Part shown: piece after piece, positions 25,086 to 37,340 of the stretch
Position numbering within the stretch: the first letter of the stretch is position 1
Layout of the letters: each line of letters begins with the position of its first letter
From: Microcebus murinus
Lineage: Eukaryota; Chordata; Mammalia; Primates; Cheirogaleidae
Assembly (NCBI RefSeq): GCF_040939455.1
Contig: NC_134112.1
Location: 66,295,001-66,359,000 of the forward strand
Direction of reading: 5' to 3'
DNA length: 64,000 nt
Made by a program: the position numbers and the translations under genes
The notes under the pieces: generated by a model
What the model was told of the DNA's origin: nothing
Databases searched by the model: none
What the model saw: only the letters and a program-made list of their open reading frames with translations

Positions 25086-26036
25086 GGGTTGAAATATAGG
25101 TTCACAATTGGTAAAAAAAAAAAAAAAAAACACAAAACTCAAACAATAACAGAATCCACTTCCATAAAACACCCAAACACTTGCTGTAATGTTCCACATA
25201 TTTTATCTTCAAAATACTTTTCTTCTTGGAGCATTTATTTTCCTAAAGTGAGACAAAACTGCTATATAATGATATGATTACTATTTCTAGTTGACTCTCA
25301 TTAAAACAGTAAAAAATTCTTTACCAAAATGACAAGAGTAGAGCAAGAAAAATATGCATCAAACTAGTGGGAAGGGAGAATGAAAATTTAACATATCATA
25401 AATATTACTTATCAAGATTACTTCATCGCTTTTATATTTACCTATAGTATATGGGCAGGAACCAAGTGAAAATTCAAGAAAGAGACAGGTTGAACAAATT
25501 ACCTGAATTAAATAATCTATAATATTTACAAAAATGTCAAAAAAAAATAATAGTTGATTTCTCACAAAAACAAGTGTTCTTGTTATTTTTCAACTCTTGA
25601 CAGAGGAAAAGGTAATCAGAGTTGACAGGTATTTGCAATGCACTGTATTCCACTCAGTAAACCTGTTTTTGAAAACACAATGACAACTCTGTTTGAACAG
25701 AAACAGTTATCTCTTTAGAACTACATGCAAAATTTAAAATAGTCCTTTCCATTTGCTTTTCTCAGTCAATTATTTCAAAACTTTTCTGATGTCCTGGAAA
25801 GGCACTTCTCAAACTAGTGTTCTGGAATACTAGTTTTAGAAATGCTGGTTTTCCAAGATATTAATTGTAGGACCTTAAGACAAAAATTCTATGGGAAATT
25901 AAAACTTTGGAGATACTGGGTTAGAAAAGGGAGTTGTGTTTACTTACTACAAGGTTTCTCAGAGCCTTTCATATGCTAATATGAATTGTATATTGCCAAC
26001 AGATGGCTATAGTAGGCAGATTTCCAAAATGTCTTT
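25086..26036. other. Intron, no firm feature
   Basis: Contains an A18 run at 25112-25129. A hAT-like phrase near 25805-25915 ('tctcaaactagtgttctgg') is too short and decayed to call. Confidence 0.45.
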
Positions 26037-26047
26037 AAGAATAGAAT

Positions 26048-27143
<1,096 letters not shown>

Positions 27144-27191
<48 letters not shown>
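27144..27191 (+). repeat. (GA)24 microsatellite
   Basis: Pure GA dinucleotide run of about 48 bases, likely polymorphic. Confidence 0.97.
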
Positions 27192-27193
<2 letters not shown>

Positions 27194-27889
27194 CTATGAA
27201 ATGTGGTCCAGCTGATGCACAGGAAAAATGGGAACGCATAGATTTTAGTGAACAGATATCAGCCTTTGCTACATATGCGAAGGGAAAAAGAGGGAAAAAT
27301 AAGGTCATACCAATAAGGAAAAGTCACAAAGCACAGTGAGGACAGCAAAAACAAAGTATTAGACTTGTTTGAGCCATTTAAAAAAAAAAAGACAAAAAAA
27401 ACTATTTTTGAAAAGAATAAAAATAATCTAAACATCAAAAATAGAGTAGTTAAATTAATTATAATATTCCTAAAACAGAATAGGATGTACTCAATAAAAA
27501 TGATGCTGCAGAATAACATCTAATAATTTGGAAGAATTTTCATAATACATTAAAACATAAATATAATGTTTTTGATACGATCTTATTTTTATAAAAAATA
27601 TAAAAATAAGCATTTAGGAAAAATGTCTGGAAAGACAGACATTAAGATGTTATTTCTGGGTAGCTGTCTTAGAGTTTGGGGATTATAGGTTTAATTTATA
27701 ATTTTTTATCTGTAGTTCTCATTTTTGAAAATAAATGTTTTTATATATATAACAAAATATTTCTAAATAAAAATATTAATATGTAACTAAACATATACCA
27801 ATGACAAAATTTGAAACCTATTTTATAATAAAAAATAAACACAACATAAAAAAAACATTTGTCTTTTTCCCTACATATATCTAATGAAC
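27192..27889. other. Intron, no feature seen
   Basis: Extremely A-rich and AT-rich sequence with many A-runs. No family was recognised. Confidence 0.5.
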
Positions 27890-28051
27890 TAATTTTTTAT
27901 TTTTTTTTAAGAGGGTCTCACTCTCTTGCCCAGGCTAGAGTATAGTGGTGTTATCATAGCTCACTGCAGCCTGAACTCCTGGGCCCAAGCAATGCTTCCA
28001 TCTCAGCCTCCCAAGTACTGGGATTACAGAGGCGAGCCACCCTGCATAGCC
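27890..28051 (-). mobile_element. Alu-related monomer (FLAM/FRAM-like)
   Basis: A single 7SL-derived arm in antisense: T-run, 'agagggtctcactctcttgc', 'cactgcagcctgaactcctg', ending 'gcgagccaccctgcatagcc'. There is no second arm or linker, so it is either a free monomer or a deleted Alu. Confidence 0.8.
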
Positions 28052-28779
28052 TAACGCTATTTAATAAAAGATGAACATAAAATATATAACATATTTTAGC
28101 TCTTTCCCCAAACATATCTGATAGACAAGTATTTTTTAAGATAACAGAAAAAAGTTATAAAAGAGATCTTGGTAAAGACAAAGTTAATAACTTCTACTTT
28201 AACCGGAATACCTTTCCATTTCATCAAGTAGCAAATAAGGGTCTATAAATCAAAGATTCACATAAATATGACCACAAAGCCAAATAAATAAGCAATTTTA
28301 GCAATATATACACCATGGTAATATCTTTAATGCTTTGCAACTATAAATAAATTTTTAATTCCCTCCCATAATCATGAAAACATTAAGTAACATGTAAATA
28401 ACTATCTTTGTGAACTTCTTTAAGAATATTTCAGAAGTCATGATCATTGCCTCTACAACTAACCCTAGCCCCAAATTCAAATTTAAGTATTCTGATACAG
28501 TAGATTGATGGCAAATCTAAAAACTAATTTAAGGCCACAAAAGGACACATCTTTATACCTACATTTACCATCACTGCTGTACTCATAGCTAGCCTCATTC
28601 CTCTCAAGATTTAATCCCAATTTTCTTGTTATATCCTAATCAGATGATAAGTATACCAAGATGACAGGACCCTGTCATACCTCTTTTTCATGAAAAAACT
28701 GAACTAGTGGAAGGATCAGAGGTATTGGGGTCAGAATGGCTGATTTTAATTTTTGCCACAGAAAGTCTCCTTTTCTCTG
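28052..28779. other. Intron, no feature seen
   Basis: AT-rich; nothing recognised. Confidence 0.5.
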
Positions 28780-29020
28780 TCACTTACCAAGTCCAAGCCT
28801 TTATCATCTTGTAGCTGGATTCCTGCATAAACTACCTAACTAACCTCCCTAATGTGGGTGCCAATCTGTTCTCAATTACATTACACCAGGGTCGGCTTTT
28901 AAAACACAAGCCTGAGGACATCATTTCTTACTCAAACACCTTTGTTGGTTCTCAAACTGTGTACTATAATATGTAAAGTTAAACCTACTATTAGACCTAA
29001 CCCTGCTGTCCTGGGCTATA
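28780..29020 (+). repeat. L2 LINE fragment
   Basis: 'tagctggattcctgcataaa', 'taactaacctccctaatgtg' and 'ggcttttaaaacacaagcct' follow L2 ORF2 order. It is probably one original copy with the piece at 29880-30405, separated by about 860 bp. Confidence 0.65.
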
Positions 29021-29879
29021 CATTCTCAACAACAACGGCAAATCCTAAAGTGTTGCTGGACAAGAGCAAACTCATATTCATAGGAGGCGTCTTTTATTAA
29101 CAGCACACTTTAATGCTCTTTGTCTTCCTTTGGAAAGGAAAATTTCCTAATTTTCATGCAATAAGATGAAAATGTGGGTTTCATAATTAAAAGTAAATTT
29201 CATGAGTTACACTGGATTAGCACAAATCCTATGAACTGTTTACCTAGTACTGGTATTTCAAACCACATCATTTAGGTTAATCAATGCAAAGTCTACAGAA
29301 GATTAATAAATGATAATTCTCTGTACATATAAGAAAATGTTATGGCCCTGACAAAGCCTCTCAGAGGTTGAGAAAGGCCCAAGGCACTTCCATTTTTTGA
29401 GCTTCCAGCATATTTAAAAAGGAAGAAGTGGTGAAGGCAGACCACAACTGGAGTACATATAGTACAGTTTGTTCTAAATGTTTATATTTAACAGATTATC
29501 AAATTCAACATTTAAAAATATAGCACAATTTTATCTTTCACAAAATAATTATAATTCATTATCATCATAATAAACATTGCATCATTTACTAAAAATGGTA
29601 CAGTCCAGTAATAGCAACAAAACTTGAAGGTTTTTAATGACAGTCTTTTATCAATCTTTTCAGTGTGTCTTTGTCTTTAGGGCAACATCAAAAGCTCTCA
29701 GTTTCGGCCTGTTCTGAAAGGGAAGCCTAGGTCCATAGGACCACCCTAGACATCCTTGTGATGGGCAAGGCTCTTTCCCCCCCACAGACCAAATGACTGA
29801 TCTTCTAATTTTTGAAAGACATACTACTATTAGACTCTACTAATTGCATAGCAAATATATAGCTGGAACAACAATAATA
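29021..29879. other. Intron between two L2 pieces
   Basis: No family was recognised. It may be a decayed insertion that split the L2. Confidence 0.45.
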
Positions 29880-30405
29880 ACCACCACCTACAATGGCTTC
29901 CTATTATCTATGAATCAAAATACTTGTTAACAGCTTTTTCTGGCCAACACGCTATCCACAATGAACCCCCACGCTCCACCATTGCCCTTCAGGCTTACCT
30001 TCTGAACTTGGTCTACCTATTCAACTCCAAGTTCAGATCATGCTCTCCTCTTAGTCTTAGCTTAGGCTGTTTTCTTTGCCTGGAAAACACTCCCCATTTC
30101 TGCCTCCCAATCCTTATCCATTGGCCAAGCCTTTTCTTTAGCATCCTCTCTTTTATGAAACTGTCACTATATCAGACCTTTTCCCTTCTGTATTTCTTTA
30201 ACCTTGATGGTATCTTGTATATTTTTCATTGGAAAAATTATAATATATGCTACAATTATATGTGCATTTTTTTATTTCCCTAGGAGTTTGTAAGTCCATT
30301 GACGGTAAAGAAAAACCTGTATTCCTCTCCACGTTCTATGTGCCCACTTGCATAATGTACTGCACATAGTAAACATTTAATAAATATTTATTAATTAGGA
30401 ATTAC
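29880..30405 (+). repeat. L2 LINE 3' end
   Basis: 'tacaatggcttcctattatc', 'gctgttttctttgcctggaa', 'agtaaacatttaataaatat'. The order and end motif are those of L2. The 119-residue ORF at 29924-30283 is a chance opening in this decayed LINE. Confidence 0.85.
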
Positions 30406-31869
30406 AATAGCCACAGATTTAGGCACTATGCTTACTAAGGTAAGTATTTCCCATGGTTTTAGTAACTTAAATGCCAACTATGTATTTAACAGCTGAGTTA
30501 TTAAATCATATACATCATAATTATAGATTTGCTATTCATTTCAAGCATATCAGACATAAAGAATATAGTTCATAAATATTAAAGAAGTATAATGATAATG
30601 CATCCATATTACTATCAGCCCTCAAAAGTAAGATAAATCATAATCACATCTAGTTTTATTTTCTGAACAGAATGTAAGTCATATTTGAAATTCAAATAAA
30701 GATGTATTACTTTTTTTTAACTGAGTTCCTAAATGTCTTGGCAAAAGCTTCATAATATACAACAGATTCATTAGGAAACATAATCAAATCACTCAAGCAT
30801 TTGTTCATATGGAAAGTTCATCCAAATGTATCAAAACTCTTAGCCAATATCAATATAACTATAATTAAGAATATATTCAGAAATAATGCCATAATTAATG
30901 CTTATTCAAACTGTCAAATTCTTGATGAACAAATTCATGTTGTCCTTGTCGGACACTTATATTCAGTCCCTAAAGATAAAATAATTTGGCTAGACTCCAA
31001 CTACAAATCACTCAGGGGGAAAAGATAATTTCTTTTCTCAGGAAAAATAGAAGATAGAATCCCAATACAGACTGCCATGAACTAAGAACATTATTGGGTC
31101 CATTGAAGAGGAGAAATAGAATTGGAAGAACACAAGTAGTGAAAGTTAGAATGGGTCATACCAGATGCTAGAACCTAAGCTAAAAGTTATCAGAATTTCC
31201 GCACTAACAAAAAATCTTGAGTTAATACATGAACCACACTGAAGTATATTTAGTTATTTAGATATTGATCATATTTGTGCTTATATTAAATAGTTGTGAG
31301 AAAACTATTTTCCCCAGATGCTGATCAGCAAGAGATCACAGAAGTGATCAGGGACACAAAATAATTCTTTTCCTTCTTCCCTGAGATAAAGAAGTCCATT
31401 GTTTTTACTGAGTTTGGATCCATGACAAGGAGATCCATGACAAGGATCAATGACAAGAAGATCTCAACTTCCATGAATAACTGTTGATATGTTTGTACAT
31501 AGACTTTGTGTTTCAGTTCATTCCGGTTCAAGCTTCTAAGAATCAGGTGGTTTCCCAGGACTCTACAAATACTGGCAGCATCACAAGTAGCCAAGAATCC
31601 CATTAGGGACCCCTGACAAGGAAAAGTCAGGCTAAGATATATTACATCTCTGCCCTAGTTCCTGCTAGTCTCTGTATCTTTAGCCAAATGAATCATAAGT
31701 TGTGTGTGTATTTCCTACCTATCTATAATCTACCTGGAATACCAAAACAGCAAAGAAATAAAATTCTACAGGTTAGGTCATTCTCAACAAATCATTTTGT
31801 GGCTCATAAAATAACAATGTAAGAAATCTCACCAAATGTAATGCACATACGATACCTTAGAAATTAATG
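30406..31869. other. Intron, no firm feature
   Basis: Contains a small imperfect tandem, 'gatccatgacaagga', repeated near 31418-31462. ORFs at 30801-31028 and 31325-31603 match nothing known to me. Confidence 0.5.
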
Positions 31870-31995
31870 AGATTTAGTGTTAGACAGACCTGGGGTTAAA
31901 TTCTAGCTTTGCCACTATAGTAGGTGTGTCACTTCAGGCAACTTATAAAATATTTCTAAGCTTTGGTTTTATTCAACTGCAAAATTATGATCAAA
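31870..31995 (+). repeat. MIR SINE
   Basis: 'gttagacagacctggggtta', 'agctttgccactatagtagg' and 'gtgtcacttcaggcaactta' follow the MIR core in order. An L1 begins directly at its end. Confidence 0.8.
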
Positions 31996-33380
31996 TAACA
32001 CAAAGAACTGAGAACCCTGATATAAAACCATTCTCATATAGCCATCTGATCTTTGACAGGGCAGACAAAAACATCCACTGGGGGAAAGAATTCTTATTCA
32101 ATAAATGGTGCTGGGAAAATTAGATAGCCACATGTAGAAGACTGAAACAGGATCCGCACATTTCACTTCTTAGAAAAATCAACGCACAGTGGATAACGGA
32201 CTTAAACCTAAGACATGCAACTGTAAGAATTCTAGAAGAAGAAATGTTGGAAAAACTCTTCTGAGTATCAGCTTAAGCAAAGAATTTATGAAGACCCCCA
32301 AAGGCAATCACAGCAACAACAAAAATAAATAAATGGGACCTAATCCAATTAAAAAGCTTCTGCACAGCCAAGGAAACTATCACAAGAGCAAACAGACAAC
32401 CTACACACTGGGAAAAAATATTCACATGCTATGCATCCCATAAAGGGCTGATAATTAGAATCTATACAGAACTCATGAAAATCATCAAGAAAAAAACACA
32501 CAACCCTATCAAAAAGTGGGCAAAAGACATCAACAGAAATTTTTCAAAGGAAGATATACTAATGGCCAAAAAACATGAAAAAATGCTCAACACCTCTAAT
32601 CATAAGGGAAATGTAAATCAAAACCACAATGAGATATCACTTATCTCCAGTGACAATGATCTTTATCAAAAAGTCCCAAAACAATACATGTTGGTATGGA
32701 TGCCGAGAGATAGATAGGAACACTCCTACACTGCTGGTGGGACTGCAAACTAGTACAACCTCTGTGGAAAGAAATATGGAGATACCTCAAAGACATACAA
32801 GTAGATCTACCGTTTGATCCAGCAATCCCATTACTGGGCATCTACCCAAAGGAACAAAAGACATTCTATAAAAAAAGACATATGCACTAGAATGTTTATA
32901 GCAGCGCAATTTACAATTGCAATTGCAAAGACGTGGAAACAGTCCAAGTGCCCATCAATATATGAGTGGATTAATAAAATGTAGTATATGTAGATCATGG
33001 AGTTCTACTCAGCCACAAAAAACAATAGTGATCTAATAATACCTCTTATATTGTCCTGGATAGAGCTGAAGCCTATTCTACTAAGTATCACAAGGATGGA
33101 AAAACAAGCACCACATGTATTCACCATCAAATTGGTATTAACTGATCAACACTTAAGTACACATACAGTAGTAACATTCATCGGAGGTCGGGCAGATGGG
33201 AGTAGGGAGGGAGGGATGGGTAAATAAATACGTAATGGGTGCCGTGAGCACTGTCTGGGGGATGCACACACTTGAAGCTCTGACTTGAGTGGGGCAAATG
33301 CAATATATGTAACATAAACATTTGTACTCCTGCAACACGCTGAAATAAAAAAAAATTAAAAAGAAAGAAAAAAAAAAAAA
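31996..33380 (+). mobile_element. Strepsirrhine L1, 5'-truncated, complete 3' end
   Basis: About 1.38 kb of late ORF2 ('aaagcttctgcacagccaag', 'ccactgctggtgggactgc'-like block), the complete 3' UTR with 'ctgtctgggggatgcacaca', and an A-rich tail. The reading frame is broken by several stops (pieces at 31926-32123, 32475-32717 and 32997-33227). The 3' UTR type supports a strepsirrhine host. Confidence 0.9.
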
Positions 33381-33519
33381 CAACACACACACAAGCATGC
33401 GATTCCATCTATAAGTACTACGACAAATCAAAATACCATAGAAATGTGTTACAAGGCTCCTGACCTACTTTGGAAAAGCAGGAAAGAAGTGGTATCACAC
33501 TTACGATCTGAAGGAAGAA

Positions 33520-33670
33520 AAGGGTTAAACAGCGGTCAGTAAAAAAGTGTTCTAGGCAAAGGGAACACCTTGGGAAAATGGCTTGTGGTAGGAAAAAGTC
33601 TGGCACATTTCAGGAGCTGAAGGCAGGCAACTGGAGCTGAGCGGAGCTTGGTAGAAAATGAAACTGGAGG
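33520..33670 (-). repeat. L2 LINE fragment
   Basis: Antisense L2 words: 'tctaggcaaagggaacacct', 'tctggcacatttcaggagct', 'ggcaactggagctgagcgg'. Confidence 0.7.
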
Positions 33671-33875
33671 TGTAAGCATATGTCAGATACCACAGGACAG
33701 CGCTAGTCATCATTCAGTGAGGTAGCCGGACAACATGCACAAAGTGCTCGGGAAGTGTTAGCTGTATCATCACGCTGGGAAATGAAATGACACCTGGGCT
33801 GGGTAGAACTGCTGATTCAGCGACCAGATTAGAGAGAACTAGACAAGCAGTTCCTCCCTATAGAATAGGATATTT

Positions 33876-33949
33876 AAAAGCCTTTTTCTTATGATGGAAG
33901 GATTGATTAGAAAAAAAAAAAAAAAAAAAAAAAAAAAAAGCCTTTTTCT
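33876..33949 (+). mobile_element. Micro-retroinsertion: about 21 nt plus A29 flanked by 14-bp repeats
   Basis: aaaagcctttttct occurs at 33876-33889 and again at 33936-33949. Between them are 'tatgatggaaggattgatta' plus g and an uninterrupted A-run of about 29. This is the footprint expected for target-primed insertion of an extremely truncated retroposon. The source RNA is not identifiable. Confidence 0.75.
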
Positions 33950-33964
33950 GAGTGAGCTATAAAA

Positions 33965-35160
33965 AACACTTGGGCCCTTTTCTTATTTTTTTCAACTTTT
34001 TTATTTTGAGATAATTGTAGATTTGCATGCAATTTTAAGAAATAAGATCCTGAATACCTTTCACCCAGCTTCTTTCAAAGGTAACATCTTGCTTAACTCT
34101 AGCACAGTATCACAACCAGAATACTGACGTTAATAACCCACTGGCCTTATTCAGATTTTATCAGGTTTACATAAACTTATTTGTGTGAGTGGTTGTGTGT
34201 GTGTGTGTACTGGTGTGTATATTGAGTCCTATGCAATTCTGTCACATATGCAGATCCATGTGACCGCCACCACAGTCAATCACAAGGGGCCCTCGTGCTA
34301 CCCTTTAACAGTCACACTCACCTTCCTCCTCCCCCTCTCTGTAAATCCTGGCAACCACTAAAGTGTTCTCCATCTCTACAATTTTGTCATGTCAAGAATG
34401 TGATATAAAATGAGCATTCATACAAAATGCACCTTTTGGGGATTTGGTTGTTTGTTTTTGTTTTGTTTTGTTTTGTTTTTTTACTCAGCATAATCCCTTT
34501 AAGATTCATCCAACTTACTGCATGTATCAATAATTCATTCCTTTTTATTGTTAAGTTTATTTAACCATTAAGGATATTTACTGCTTCTGGTTTTAGGCTA
34601 TTACAAATGAAGATGCTGTGGACATTAATGTTCAGGTGTTGGCGTAAATGTTAAGTTTTCATTTCTCTGGGACAAACATCCAAGCGACAATTGCTGGGTC
34701 ATACGGTAGATGGAAGTTCAGTTTTATAAGAAACTGCCAATTTGTTTTCTAGAGCAGCGGTGCCATTTGCATTCTCACCAGCAATGTAGGAATGATCCAG
34801 AGCCTCTAAATCCTTGCCAGCATTTGGTGTTGTCACTATTATTTATTTTAGTAATTCTAATAGTTGCGCGGTGATATCTCATTGTGGTTTTAATTTGCAT
34901 TTCCTTAATGACTAATGCTGTTTAACATCTTTTTGGGTGCTTATTTGCCATCTGTATATCCTTTGCGGTGAGTTTTTTTTTCGTTGTTGTTGCTGCTGTT
35001 CTTTTTTTTGTGTGTGTGTCTTTTTCCCATTTTCTAACTGGATTGTTTGGCTTCTTTACTGTGGAGTTTTGAGACTTCCTTACATATTCTAGCCACAAAT
35101 TCTTCCTCAGATATATGGATTGCAAGTACTTTCTCCCAGTCTATAGCTTGTCTTATTAGT
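33965..35160 (-). repeat. L1 late ORF2 and long 3' UTR
   Basis: About 1.2 kb of antisense L1: 'tttgagataattgtagattt', 'cctggcaaccactaaagtgt', 'tcattgtggttttaatttgc', 'ctgtatatcctttgcggtg'. It contains (TTTTG)n at 34453-34482 and (TG)n at 34194-34208. It is interrupted by small indels; no frame is open. Confidence 0.87.
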
Positions 35161-35213
35161 GATTATAAATAATAATGAGTATGAAGAATTTAGGGCATCA
35201 AAAATATATAACA

Positions 35214-35554
35214 GGCCGGATGTGGTGGCTCACGCCTGTAATCCTAGCACTGTGGGAGGCTGAGGCAGGCGGATCACTCAAGGTCAGGAGTTCAAAACCA
35301 GCCTGAGCAAGAGGGAGACCCCCATCACTACTAAAAATAGAAAGAAATTAATTTGGCCAACTAAAAATATATAGAAAAAATTAGCCGGGCATGGTGGAGC
35401 ATGCCTGTAGTCCCAGCTACTCGGGAGGCTGAGGCAGGAAGATCGCTTGAGCCCAGGAGTTTGAAGTTGCTGTGAGCTAGAATCACATGGCACTCTAGCC
35501 TGGGCAACAGAGTGAGATTCTGTTTAAAAAAAAAAAATATATATATATATATAT
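35214..35554 (+). mobile_element. Full-length strepsirrhine Alu with A12(TA)n tail
   Basis: Plus-strand Alu from 'ggccggatgtggtggctcac', with the linker 'aaagaaattaatttggccaa', to an A-run that becomes (TA)n at 35538-35554. A target duplication cannot be separated from the AT-rich tail. Confidence 0.94.
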
Positions 35555-36789
35555 GTTATGTGAAAGACTCAGAACTTGCAAAGTTCTTTTAATACTGGAT
35601 CTTGTGAATAAAACCAGCTTCTGAGATGCTCCAGAAATGGAAAATGGAAGTTCTGTAACTTCTGCTTCCCCCCCTCACATCTGCCTATTGTTTATGTGGG
35701 CTCTTTCCATCCAGGAAATATAATTATTCTTAATGGGTAATCAATACAGACAACTACAAATCACATATGCAAAACTGACCTTTCTCAGGATATCTGGGTA
35801 AATGAGTACCCTACATCACTAGTCATTTGCCCTGTTCCCAGTATGACCTGAAGAGGGTCCTTCCTTCTACTTACTAACCCAAAATCTTTGGTTCTTCTCA
35901 TTGCCCACAAAAAGTATAAATTTTACAAGCTAGCAATTAAGGATTATGACAGTATAACCCAAGTGGCCTTTCTAGTCTTACTTCTTGTGTCCTAAAATTT
36001 CTAGCATAGTCATTTTAATTTTTGCCTATAAATTTTTTTTTAATTCTAAATTTTAAATTCTATAGGCAAGTTCTAAAATTTGCCTATAAAAAGGCTTATG
36101 TTTCCCTATAATGAATGCTGTTCTTGCTCTCCTAGCTTGGGACTTTTACTAGAATGAAGAGCATATAAAGTTCTCTAGCACAAGCCACATGATTCTCTTG
36201 CTAGGAAATGGAATGCCTCTTCCCTATCTATTTTTTCAAGCAATTATCAGTAAATCATTGCAAATTAGTAAACATTTCATCAAAGTAAATGAAAGTATGC
36301 TAACCTGGCAATATGTACTCTACCTTTTGAATTTCATATGGTTAATTTGTTTCTTATGAAAATTGTGTTAATTCAAAGATGACATCACTGACAGCCACTA
36401 GGGGATGGCTGGAAAGCTGGGCTCGATAGGGACTGTCAACTAGAGTGCCCAATGGGGCTAACTGAAGAAAAGAGTGCTCCAAATGATAGGCAGTGACTGA
36501 CGACAGTTTCTTAAAGCCTGGGCTAGGAAATGGGCACAGTGTCATTCCACTGTACTCTACTGGTGAAAGCAGCCATAGAGTCCATTCGATTGGATTCAAG
36601 GGGAGAGTATACTATCACATCTCTTGACAGGACAGATGATAAAGAATTTATAGCTTTAATCTACCACACAATTTAGCAATAGATTACGGGAGAAATGTTC
36701 TGAGTTTTTGAATATCTAAAAATGACTTCACTCTGCCACTACTGATTGGAGAGCAGATATCATTTTAAGTTGGAAAAGAGATTTTCCCT
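35555..36789. other. Intron, no firm feature
   Basis: Contains a small inverted/direct repeat cluster at 36022-36088 built on ttgcctata. No gene or repeat family was recognised. Confidence 0.5.
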
Positions 36790-37340
36790 TATAAATGAAA
36801 ACAATGCTCTGTCTTCTGGTATGTGCTGCTCCCCTAAAAGTTAGATGTTAATCTGATCTGTGTTCTTTTGTTAAGACATTTTGTTCTTCTCTTGAAGCTT
36901 TTATGATCTCATCTATATTCCTTGTGTTCTAAAAATTCAATATGTAACTAGGTGTAGGTTATTGTTTAGGGGAAATCAAATGGCAAATATCCTTCTTCAG
37001 GTCTTGTATGATCTTCTACTATTTTCTTGTTAATATATTATTTTTTTATTTTCCATATGTTTTTCTGAGATTCCTAGATTGAACCTCTTTTATTGGCATT
37101 TACACTTTATAGCTTTTTTCCTTATATTTTTTATCTATCTGTCCTCTTGCTCTATTTTCTGTGAGATTTTCTCAATGTTGTTTTCTAACTTTATTGATTT
37201 AATTTCACCAATCATATTTGTATTCTCTAAGAGTGCTCACTAGCTTGCTAATGGTTCCTTTATCATAGTAACCCTAATTCTTGTTTTATGGATACAATAT
37301 GTTCTCAAACATTTCTGAATATGTTATATGAATTTTTAAA
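36790..37340. repeat. Unclassified ancient interspersed repeat (possible)
   Basis: Phrases such as 'gtgagattttctcaatgttg', 'ctaactttattgatttaatt' and 'ttcttgttttatggatacaa' remind me of an old LINE-related repeat, but I cannot assign it. Confidence 0.35.

Noticed and set aside
29924..30283. 119-residue plus-strand ORF
   Set aside because: Chance opening in a decayed L2 copy.
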